Source of the DNA: Actinomycetota bacterium
GTDB taxonomy: Bacteria; Actinomycetota; UBA4738; HRBIN12
NCBI GenBank assembly: GCA_005885325.1
Contig: VAYX01000135.1
Location: 1-5,899 of the forward strand
Direction of reading: 5' to 3'
DNA: 5,899 nucleotides
Shown here: positions 1-5,275 of the stretch, in pieces
Layout: each line of letters opens with the position of its first letter
How positions within the stretch are numbered: position 1 is the stretch's first letter
The notes under the pieces: model-generated
Databases searched by the model: none
What the model was told of the DNA's origin: nothing
The model's input: only the letters and a program-made list of their open reading frames with translations
Made by a program: the position numbers and the translations under genes

Positions 1-2
1 AC

Positions 3-356
3 AACCTTGAGCTGTTCGGCGGCTGGTTCCACTCCGACCTGTGGTTCGCGGTCGCGTGGGGGGCGTTCCCCGCGCTAACCGGCTTCTTCGCGCAGACCGG
101 GCGGGTCATGGTGCCTGCGGTGGTGGTGGGGGGTGCGTGCGCTGTGCTGTCCGCAGCGCAGCGCACACTCTCGACCCCCGTCAGGCGGTTGCGGCGGCAC
201 GTTCGGTCCGTCTCAGGTGAACTCACGCTGGCGGACGGGAGCGCGGAGGCGCTCGACGCCTCCGCGCTCCGCCGAACCCCCGAGTTGGCGCTCCGGTATC
301 TCTCCCTGGCGATGGTCCTGCTGGGGGTGGGGCTCATCGCGGCCCGCCTGGCCTGA
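3..356 (+). CDS. C-terminal part of an unrecognised integral membrane protein (5' truncated by window edge)
   Basis: The reading frame is open from the left edge and ends at TGA 354-356, giving 117 visible residues; the true start lies outside the window. The first visible residues (NLELFGGWFHSDLWF) lead into a hydrophobic segment at about residues 12-32. A second hydrophobic stretch follows at about 36-52 (VPAVVVGGACAVL). Next comes a basic, probably cytoplasmic loop rich in Arg (PVRRLRRHVRSV) and a polar stretch to about residue 92. A last hydrophobic helix ends almost at the C-terminus (LSLAMVLLGVGLIAARLA). The coding call rests on the open frame, the G/C third positions and the helix/basic-loop pattern. 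I do not recognise the family. A distant similarity to the late helices of UbiA-type prenyltransferases is possible but unsupported by any motif here. It appears separate from the importer operon downstream, because an 86-base gap with its own promoter-like signals follows. Confidence 0.7.
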   Translation, partial: NLELFGGWFHSDLWFAVAWGAFPALTGFFAQTGRVMVPAVVVGGACAVLSAAQRTLSTPVRRLRRHVRSVSGELTLADGSAEALDASALRRTPELALRYLSLAMVLLGVGLIAARLA

Positions 357-402
357 AAGCTCCGAGCTCACCGAGTGGCTTTCGCGGCGCCGACGGGCGG
401 CG

Positions 403-408
403 GATAAT
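403..408 (+). promoter_or_regulatory. Candidate -10 element of the importer operon promoter
   Basis: GATAAT at 403-408 is an A/T-rich island in a very GC-rich 86-base gap and differs from the TATAAT consensus at one position. A start of transcription near 415 would leave a leader of roughly 28 bases with a Shine-Dalgarno site before the ATG at 443. No good -35 hexamer lies at the expected distance; the nearest candidate, TTTCGC at 380-385, matches poorly. Seen: the hexamer and its position. Inferred: its function. Confidence 0.4.
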
Positions 409-432
409 ACGCGTCGCTCGCGGGTTCCGAGA

Positions 433-437
433 GGAGG
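433..437 (+). promoter_or_regulatory. Shine-Dalgarno site that fixes the start of the solute-binding lipoprotein gene
   Basis: GGAGG at 433-437, inside the purine run GAGAGGAGGG, lies five bases before the ATG at 443. It is the strongest ribosome-binding site in the window and supports this start. The start also places the twin-arginine motif at a sensible distance from the N-terminus. Confidence 0.75.
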
Positions 438-442
438 GCTCA

Positions 443-1603
443 ATGGAGGGGGACATCGATGGCGTCTTGGCGCGCCGCGTCGGGCGACGGGATTTCCTGC
501 GCTATTCCGCGATCCTGGGCACGGCCGGCGTGCTGGCCGCGTGCAAGAAGGCCGAGACGGTAGGCGGCGGGGCGTCCGGCTCGCCGCGGCCGCCGGTGTC
601 CCAGGAACCCGGCACCTTGCAGATCTTCGACTGGGCCGGCTACGAGGTGAAGCCACTGTGGCGACCCTACGCCGCACAGTTCCCCGGCCAGACTCCGCAC
701 TGGACGACCTACAAGGACGACCAGTTCGGGTACTCGAAGATCGCGGCCAATCCGGATGCCGCCGACTTCGACATCGTGCACCCCTGCCACTACTTCTGGT
801 CCGACTACGTGAAGATCACCAAGTCGGATGGGAGTCCCGTCCTCCAGCCCTGGGACACGTCCCTCATCACGAACTTCACGCAGATGAACCCGGCCTTCAT
901 CCCGGACGGACAGTTCAACGGCCAGCAGTACTTCGTCCCGGTCGACTGGGGATTCGCGGCGCCGCTCTACCGATCGGACAAGGTCCACCCAACCGAGGAC
1001 TCGTGGGGGCTTCTGTGGGACGACCGGTACGAGGGGAAGATCACGTGGTGGGACAGCTTCGACATGTTCATCCCAGCGGCGTACTACAAGGGGATCGCGG
1101 ACCCCTGGAACATGACCGACGACGAGCTCAACACGATCAAACAGTTCCTGATCTCAAAGAAGAAGCTGGTGAAGACGTTCTGGTCGATCGATCCCGTGAC
1201 CGAGGCCATGGCGAACGGCGACGCGTGGATCGCGTACGCCTGGCCTCTTCACTACGTGGAGCTGAAGGGAAAGGGTCTCCCCGCCGTGTACATGAACCCG
1301 AAGGAGGGAAGGACCGACTGGTACTGCGGCTTCGCGCTGGAGAACGGCACCAAGAACTACTACCACGCGCACGACTACGTGAACGCCTGGATCAGCGCTC
1401 AGTCGGGCCAGTGGTTGGTCGCCAACTACGCCTACGGGAGCCTGAACACGACCATCGATCTCAGCAAGGTGCCGAAGGACCTGGTCAAGGTGTTCAGCCT
1501 CGACGACCCGACCGCGCTCGCAGAGCCGAACTCGCATCCGGAGCAGAACATCGCGCGTCGCAGCGTGTACCAGGCCATGTGGGACGAAGTGAAGGCAGCA
1601 TGA
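443..1603 (+). CDS. Tat-exported lipoprotein, extracellular solute-binding protein of a PotD/PotF-family ABC importer
   Basis: This 386-residue protein should capture a small solute outside the membrane and deliver it to the two permeases encoded next. The N-terminus carries a twin-arginine motif (RRDFLR, residues 15-20), a hydrophobic stretch (21-33) and a lipobox LAAC with the lipidated Cys at 34, then a Gly/Ser/Pro-rich linker to about residue 52. The mature part follows the layout of bacterial spermidine/putrescine-binding proteins: LQIFDWAGYE (59-68), FDIVHPCHYFWSDY (109-122), a YFVPVDWGF stretch (163-171), LLWDDRYEGKITWWDSFD (190-207), GDAWIAYAWPLHY (259-271) and DWYCGFALENG (292-302). 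From a remembered alignment to E. coli PotD, W64, D207, W267 and W293 sit at ligand-pocket positions. The Asp next to the last Trp is Cys295 here, so polyamine specificity is not assured and no gene symbol is given. The start is set by the GGAGG at 433-437. First gene of a three-gene operon; the next start is 22 bases past its stop. Confidence 0.9.
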   Translation: MEGDIDGVLARRVGRRDFLRYSAILGTAGVLAACKKAETVGGGASGSPRPPVSQEPGTLQIFDWAGYEVKPLWRPYAAQFPGQTPHWTTYKDDQFGYSKIAANPDAADFDIVHPCHYFWSDYVKITKSDGSPVLQPWDTSLITNFTQMNPAFIPDGQFNGQQYFVPVDWGFAAPLYRSDKVHPTEDSWGLLWDDRYEGKITWWDSFDMFIPAAYYKGIADPWNMTDDELNTIKQFLISKKKLVKTFWSIDPVTEAMANGDAWIAYAWPLHYVELKGKGLPAVYMNPKEGRTDWYCGFALENGTKNYYHAHDYVNAWISAQSGQWLVANYAYGSLNTTIDLSKVPKDLVKVFSLDDPTALAEPNSHPEQNIARRSVYQAMWDEVKAA

Positions 1604-1625
1604 CCGACGCCGGCGGCGGGCTGCC

Positions 1626-2534
1626 GTGGCAGAGCTGGCCGCCGGCGAGCTGACCCAAGTTCTCGCCCCGCGCCGGCGCACGTGGCCCGGCACGCTCGGC
1701 CTTCTGTCGGGTCCGCTCCTGTGGCTCGTTGTGTTCTTCCTGCTCCCCATCGTCATCGTGGGCGCGTACAGCGTGGGGGCGCTGTCCCTGCTCCCCTCGG
1801 ACGTCCCCGGCGGACTGGAGATCTGGCGGCGCTTCCTGTCCGGCCAGTCGATCTATCTCGGCCTGTTCTGGAAGTCGGTGCGGATGGCGCTCACCGCTTC
1901 GGTGATCGTCGTGTTGCTCGCCTACCCCATCGCCTACTTCCTCGCGCTGTGCGTGAAGAAGCGGAAGTACGTCCTGCTGCTCCTGGTCATCGCGCCCTTC
2001 CTCACGAGCTACCTCCTTCGCGTCCTGGCTTGGAAGGTCATCCTCGGTGACCGAGGGGTCATCAACTCGCTGCTGTACTTCGTGCACCTTCGGCAACCAG
2101 ACCACCCCATCTCCTGGCTGCTCTACAGCCAGTTCGCCGTGATCCTGGTGCTGTCTTACGTCTGGGTCCCCTTCGTCGCGCTGCCGATCTTCGTGTCGCT
2201 CGACAACCTAGACCGCTCCATCTTGGAAGCGGCGAACGACCTCGGTGCCAGCCGATGGAAGGTGTTCTGGAGGGTCACCTTCCGACTCAGCCTGCCGGGG
2301 GTGATCGCGGCGTTCGTCTTCGTCTTCATCCCGACGCTCGGCGAGTTCGTCACCCCGCTCCTGGTAGGGGGGACGAGCGGGTTCATGTACGGAAACGCCA
2401 TCTCGGACCTGTTCACGCAAGGCCTGGACTGGCGGACCGGGTCGGTGCTCGCCATCTTCCTGCTCGGCGTCGTCGCGCTCCTGCTCGCCCTCTTCGGACG
2501 GTTCCTCCAGGTGCGAAGGATCGGGGCCGCCTGA
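1626..2534 (+). CDS. potB: ABC importer permease subunit, PotB-type (spermidine/putrescine family)
   Basis: A 302-residue inner-membrane permease, one half of the importer channel. About six hydrophobic segments are visible, near residues 25-48, 83-108, 115-138, 167-190, 226-248 and 274-293. The ATPase-docking EAA loop is clear: EAANDLGASRWKVFWRV from residue 201, with the conserved LP at 223-224. The FIPTLGEFVTPLLVGG stretch (about 234-249) is typical of PotB-type permeases. The chosen start is GTG 1626. It has only a weak G-rich site upstream (GGCGGG) and probably relies on translation coming from the binding-protein gene, whose stop is 22 bases away. An ATG at 1600-1602 overlaps that stop but is in another frame and ends at 1653. 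The symbol names the family only; the substrate is inferred and may differ from polyamines. Confidence 0.9.
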   Translation: MAELAAGELTQVLAPRRRTWPGTLGLLSGPLLWLVVFFLLPIVIVGAYSVGALSLLPSDVPGGLEIWRRFLSGQSIYLGLFWKSVRMALTASVIVVLLAYPIAYFLALCVKKRKYVLLLLVIAPFLTSYLLRVLAWKVILGDRGVINSLLYFVHLRQPDHPISWLLYSQFAVILVLSYVWVPFVALPIFVSLDNLDRSILEAANDLGASRWKVFWRVTFRLSLPGVIAAFVFVFIPTLGEFVTPLLVGGTSGFMYGNAISDLFTQGLDWRTGSVLAIFLLGVVALLLALFGRFLQVRRIGAA

Positions 2535-3391
2535 TGGACATCGCGACCTCCCGGAACGGGCTCCGCGCGCTCCGGGCGTTCTTCGCGTTCCTCGTCGTGT
2601 TCCTGTACGCGCCGATCGCGGTGCTGGTGATCTTCTCGTTCAACAACAGCGTCGTGATCTCCTTCCCGTTGTCGGGGTTCACGCTTCGCTGGTACGAGCA
2701 GTTCCTCTCGAACCCGTCGCTGCTCCATGCCCTTCGAACCAGCGTCATCGTGGCCACGCTCTCGAGCTGCGTCACGGTGGCGCTCGGCGTGCTGGCTTCC
2801 ATAGCGATCGTCCGCCGGCGGCTGGTGGCGAAGTCCGCCATCTCGGCCCTATTGCTCTCACCCTTGGTCATCCCGTACGTGGTCTTCGGGATCTCGCTCC
2901 TCGTCCTGTTCCGCGTGATCGACAAGGTCCTCGCCCCGACGCTCGGGATAGTGATCGGCACTGGGATCCACGCCATCGTCATCGGCCACGTCGTGGTCTC
3001 ACTGCCGTACGCTATGCTCACGCTCGTCCCACGGCTCGAACGGATCAGCGTGTCCCTCGAGGAGGCCGCCCGCGACCTTGGGGCGGGCGGGATCGAGACC
3101 TTCCGGCGTGTCACGTTGCCGCTCATCTTCCCCTCCGTCGTGTCGGCTTTCCTGATCGCCTTCACGCTGTCGTTCGACGAGTACGCGATCGCGTCGTTCG
3201 TCGCGGGACAGGATGCCACCTACCCGATTTACCTGTTCTCGCAGCTGCGAGTGGCGTTCCTGTTCCCGCAGCTCCTGGCGGTGTCCTCCATCGTGCTCGT
3301 GGTCTCACTGCTGTTGGTGCTGGCCACCGAGATCGGTCGCCGGCGCACCGAGCGGAAGTTCGAGGGCGAGGTCGGCCGCATCATCCTCTAG
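2534..3391 (+). CDS. potC: ABC importer permease subunit, PotC-type (spermidine/putrescine family)
   Basis: A 285-residue second permease that should pair with the PotB-type subunit. Hydrophobic segments lie near residues 13-35, 69-94, 101-126, 138-164, 199-222 and 246-266. The EAA loop reads EEAARDLGAGGIETFRRVTLP from 176, ending with a conserved Pro at 200. TLSFDEYAIASFVAG (211-225) matches the signature that follows the EAA loop in PotC proteins. FNNS (36-39) and LRWYEQF (51-57) early in the protein are also typical. The ATG at 2534 shares its A with the TGA stop of the upstream permease (2532-2534), so translation is probably coupled. The frame is open well upstream of this ATG, but those codons lie over the other permease gene and give no permease-like sequence. 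No ATPase gene follows; the next gene belongs to another module. Confidence 0.92.
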   Translation: MDIATSRNGLRALRAFFAFLVVFLYAPIAVLVIFSFNNSVVISFPLSGFTLRWYEQFLSNPSLLHALRTSVIVATLSSCVTVALGVLASIAIVRRRLVAKSAISALLLSPLVIPYVVFGISLLVLFRVIDKVLAPTLGIVIGTGIHAIVIGHVVVSLPYAMLTLVPRLERISVSLEEAARDLGAGGIETFRRVTLPLIFPSVVSAFLIAFTLSFDEYAIASFVAGQDATYPIYLFSQLRVAFLFPQLLAVSSIVLVVSLLLVLATEIGRRRTERKFEGEVGRIIL

Positions 3392-3399
3392 CGGGCGGG

Positions 3400-3419
3400 C
3401 AGGCCGTTTCGCGGGCCTG
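3400..3419 (+). repeat. Perfect 6-bp inverted repeat in the permease/ATPase gap
   Basis: CAGGCC (3400-3405) and GGCCTG (3414-3419) are exact reverse complements around an 8-base loop. The dyad lies nine bases after the permease stop and four bases before the TACCCT hexamer at 3424. No T-run follows, so it is a poor intrinsic terminator. It could be an operator covering the -35 region, or chance in GC-rich DNA. Confidence 0.3.
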
Positions 3420-3423
3420 ACGA

Positions 3424-3429
3424 TACCCT
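3424..3429 (+). promoter_or_regulatory. Candidate -10 element for leaderless transcription of the AAA+ ATPase gene
   Basis: TACCCT fits the TAnnnT form of an actinobacterial -10 box and ends seven bases before the ATG at 3437, so transcription would begin at or next to the start codon. The bases between (GTTCCCC) contain no Shine-Dalgarno. The heptamer TACCCTG recurs at 5264 in the same position relative to the partner gene. No convincing -35 is seen. Confidence 0.5.
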
Positions 3430-3436
3430 GTTCCCC

Positions 3437-4849
3437 ATGACCCTTCCGGCCACGATCGGCGAGCTCCGCACCGCCGGCTACCCCGACCGCACGGTGAAGG
3501 AGGAGCTCAGGGCCAACCTGCTGGTCAAGCTGGGCCGGGGGGAGCAGCTGTTCCCCTCGATCGTCGGGTTCGATACCTCGGTGCTGCCGGCACTGGAGCG
3601 CGGAATCCTGGCCGGCCACGACCTGATCCTCCTGGGCGAGCGCGGACAGGCCAAGACCCGGCTGATCCGAAACGTCGTGGGCCTCCTCGACGAGGACGCG
3701 CCGGCCATCGCCGGCTGCGAGGTGAACGACCATCCGTACCGCCCGATCTGCGCGCGGTGCCGGGCCCTGGTCGCCAGCGAGGGAGACGCCGTCCCGGTCT
3801 CTTGGATCGGACGGGACCAGCGGTACGCGGAGAAGCTGGCCACTCCCGACACCTCGGTGGCCGACCTGATCGGCGACGTCGATCCCATCCGGGTCGCGGA
3901 GGGGCGGTACCTGGCAGATGAGCTGACGATCCACTACGGGCTCATCCCGCGAACCAACCGCGGCATCGTGGCCATCAACGAGCTGCCCGACCTCCCCGAG
4001 CGGATCCAGGTGGCCCTGTTCAACATCCTGGAGGAGCGCGACGTCCAGATCCGCGGGTACCGCATCCGGCTTCCGCTCGACCTGCTGCTGGTCGTGACGG
4101 CGAACCCGGAGGACTACACGCACCGTGGGCGGATCGTCTCACCGCTCAAGGATCGGTTCGGGACCCAGGTCCGAACGCACTACCCGGAGACGCTCACCGA
4201 CGAGATCCGGATCATGGACCAGGAGGCCCGCCCGCCGGCCGGCGACGCGCCGATCCGCGTTCCCCGGTACATGGAGGAGGTCCTTGCCGCCGTGACCGCC
4301 GAGCTCAGGCGGTCGCCCCACGTGAACCATCGCTCGGGCGTGTCGGTCCGGTACTCGATCGGCAACCTCGAGACGCTGTCGGCGGCCGCGGTCCGCCGCG
4401 CGGCCCGAACGGGTGAGCCGGAGGCCGTGCCCCGGGTATGCGACCTCCCGGCCGTGCTGGAGGCCTCGCTCGGCCGAGTCGAGTTCGACACGATCGAGGA
4501 GGGCCGGGAGGAGGAGATCCTGCTCCGAGCCCTCCGGACCGCCGAGCTCGAGGTGTTCCGTCGCCGGCTGTCCGGGTTCGACTTCGCGCCGATCCTGTCG
4601 AAGTTCGCCGGCGGGTTCGTGGCCGAGACCTCGGACCTCACGCCGGCCTCGGATGTGCTCGGCCAGTTCGGCGACCTCCCGGGGCTGGCCAAGCTGCTCG
4701 AGCGCCTAGGCGTGGAGGAGGAGAGTCCCGGCGTGGCCGCCTCAGCGGTCGAGTTCGCCCTGGAAGGGCTGCACCTCTCCCGTCGCTTGAACAAGGAGCA
4801 GTCCGGCAGGCTGGGGGCCTACCGGTACGAAGGACCCTCGGCCTCGTAG
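3437..4849 (+). CDS. MoxR/ChlI-like AAA+ ATPase, Rv0958 family (often labelled magnesium chelatase)
   Basis: A 470-residue cytoplasmic AAA+ ATPase. Seen in order: an N-terminal helical lead; the Walker A loop GERGQAKT (67-74); a Cys/His cluster C94, H99, C105, C108; the strongly conserved EKLATPDTSVADLIGDVDP (132-150); the Walker B strand GIVAINELPDL (176-186) with Glu182; the NILEERDVQIRG insert (196-207); sensor-1 Asn223 in TANPEDY; the arginine-finger region SPLKDRF with Arg240; and a sensor-2-like HRSGVSVR (298-305). The C-terminal 160 residues are helical and family-specific. The sequence closely follows, from memory, Mycobacterium tuberculosis Rv0958 in length and motifs. Such ATPases work with VWA-domain partners to remodel or insert metal into proteins. 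The partner begins at 5276, after one intervening gene. No Mg-chelatase H subunit or tetrapyrrole gene is present, so that label is probably misleading. The ATG at 3437 has no Shine-Dalgarno but a nearby TACCCT. Confidence 0.9.
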   Translation: MTLPATIGELRTAGYPDRTVKEELRANLLVKLGRGEQLFPSIVGFDTSVLPALERGILAGHDLILLGERGQAKTRLIRNVVGLLDEDAPAIAGCEVNDHPYRPICARCRALVASEGDAVPVSWIGRDQRYAEKLATPDTSVADLIGDVDPIRVAEGRYLADELTIHYGLIPRTNRGIVAINELPDLPERIQVALFNILEERDVQIRGYRIRLPLDLLLVVTANPEDYTHRGRIVSPLKDRFGTQVRTHYPETLTDEIRIMDQEARPPAGDAPIRVPRYMEEVLAAVTAELRRSPHVNHRSGVSVRYSIGNLETLSAAAVRRAARTGEPEAVPRVCDLPAVLEASLGRVEFDTIEEGREEEILLRALRTAELEVFRRRLSGFDFAPILSKFAGGFVAETSDLTPASDVLGQFGDLPGLAKLLERLGVEEESPGVAASAVEFALEGLHLSRRLNKEQSGRLGAYRYEGPSAS

Positions 4850-4852
4850 GAT
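4847..4852 (+). promoter_or_regulatory. Candidate -10 element for the small membrane protein gene
   Basis: TAGGAT fits TAnnnT and overlaps the TAG stop of the ATPase gene (4847-4849). It ends nine bases before GTG 4862, which would put transcription start at or within about three bases of the start codon. The same bases contain AGGA (4848-4851), ten bases before the GTG, which could instead act as a weak Shine-Dalgarno. The two readings cannot be separated from sequence alone. Confidence 0.35.
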
Positions 4853-4861
4853 TTGCCGGCC

Positions 4862-5233
4862 GTGCCACGGGTCCACGAGTACGTCGGCTGGGTCGTCGTC
4901 GCCCTGTTCGCCGTGGGGTGGCTGTGGGGCCTGGTGATCTGGATCGCCAAGCGACAGGCGGGCGACTGGTTCTGGCGGTGGCTGGCGGTGGTCCAGGTGG
5001 TGGCCGTCGTGCAGGCGCTCATCGGCATCGTGCTGCTCGTGATGGGGTATCGACCGACGACCTGGCTCCACTACGTCTACGGGTTCGGCCCGCTCGTTCT
5101 CCTTGCCATCGCCCACGCGTTCGCACGGGAGGAGCCGCTCCGAGCCCAGCCGTGGGTCCCGTTCGCCTGGGCCGCGTTCTTCTGCTTCGGCCTGGCGCTT
5201 CGGGCGCTCACCACCGGGCTCGGCTACGCGTAG
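4862..5233 (+). CDS. Small Trp-rich four-helix membrane protein of unknown function
   Basis: A 123-residue protein with four predicted membrane helices at about residues 7-29, 40-62, 68-87 and 98-117. It is unusually rich in tryptophan (10 residues: 10, 20, 22, 27, 36, 38, 40, 68, 98, 103), many near helix ends. Histidines lie at 5, 70 and 85; the last two flank the third helix (WLHYVYG and IAHAFARE). I do not recognise the family and assign no function. A heme- or cofactor-binding role for the histidines is only a possibility. The start is taken as GTG 4862. An in-frame TTG at 4853 would add three residues and sits against the upstream stop. The gene lies 12 bases after the AAA+ ATPase gene and 42 before its VWA partner, so it may be a membrane component of the same system or simply a passenger. 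TAG stop at 5231-5233. Confidence 0.75.
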   Translation: MPRVHEYVGWVVVALFAVGWLWGLVIWIAKRQAGDWFWRWLAVVQVVAVVQALIGIVLLVMGYRPTTWLHYVYGFGPLVLLAIAHAFAREEPLRAQPWVPFAWAAFFCFGLALRALTTGLGYA

Positions 5234-5234
5234 C

Positions 5235-5256
5235 CCTCCGGCGACGTTCTCGGAGG
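5235..5256 (+). repeat. Perfect 6-bp inverted repeat upstream of the VWA-partner gene
   Basis: CCTCCG (5235-5240) and CGGAGG (5251-5256) are exact reverse complements around a 10-base loop. The dyad begins two bases after the stop codon of the membrane-protein gene and ends seven bases before the TACCCT at 5264. There is no T-run. The right arm contains GGAGG, but it is 19 bases from the ATG at 5276, too far for a normal Shine-Dalgarno. It may be a weak terminator, an operator, or chance. Confidence 0.3.
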
Positions 5257-5263
5257 ACCGGCG

Positions 5264-5269
5264 TACCCT
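5264..5269 (+). promoter_or_regulatory. Candidate -10 element for leaderless transcription of the VWA-partner gene
   Basis: TACCCT ends six bases before the ATG at 5276, the same hexamer and nearly the same spacing as before the AAA+ ATPase gene. The intervening GAGTGG is not a well-placed ribosome-binding site. A GCGACG at 5241-5246, 17 bases upstream, shares only the central GAC with the -35 consensus. Confidence 0.5.
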
Positions 5270-5275
5270 GAGTGG

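Noticed and set aside
358..368. Palindromic AGCTC-C-GAGCT after the first gene as a terminator or operator
   Set aside because: The single-base centre cannot form a hairpin loop, no T-run follows, and a dyad this short is expected by chance in this composition.
133..1653. Long + strand open frame overlapping the solute-binding protein gene
   Set aside because: It is an Arg/Gly/Pro-rich shadow in another frame with no domain resemblance. The 443-1603 frame gives a clear Tat lipoprotein with PotD-family motifs and a good ribosome-binding site.
3437..4849. True magnesium chelatase subunit I for chlorophyll synthesis
   Set aside because: No H subunit or tetrapyrrole genes are nearby, the Walker B is NE rather than DE, and the sequence follows the Rv0958 family, which occurs in organisms that make no chlorophyll.
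4438..5271. + strand open frame of 277 codons spanning the end of the ATPase gene and the membrane-protein gene
   Set aside because: It yields Arg/Gly/Ala/Pro-rich low-complexity sequence and conflicts with the well-supported ATPase C-terminus and the four-helix membrane protein.
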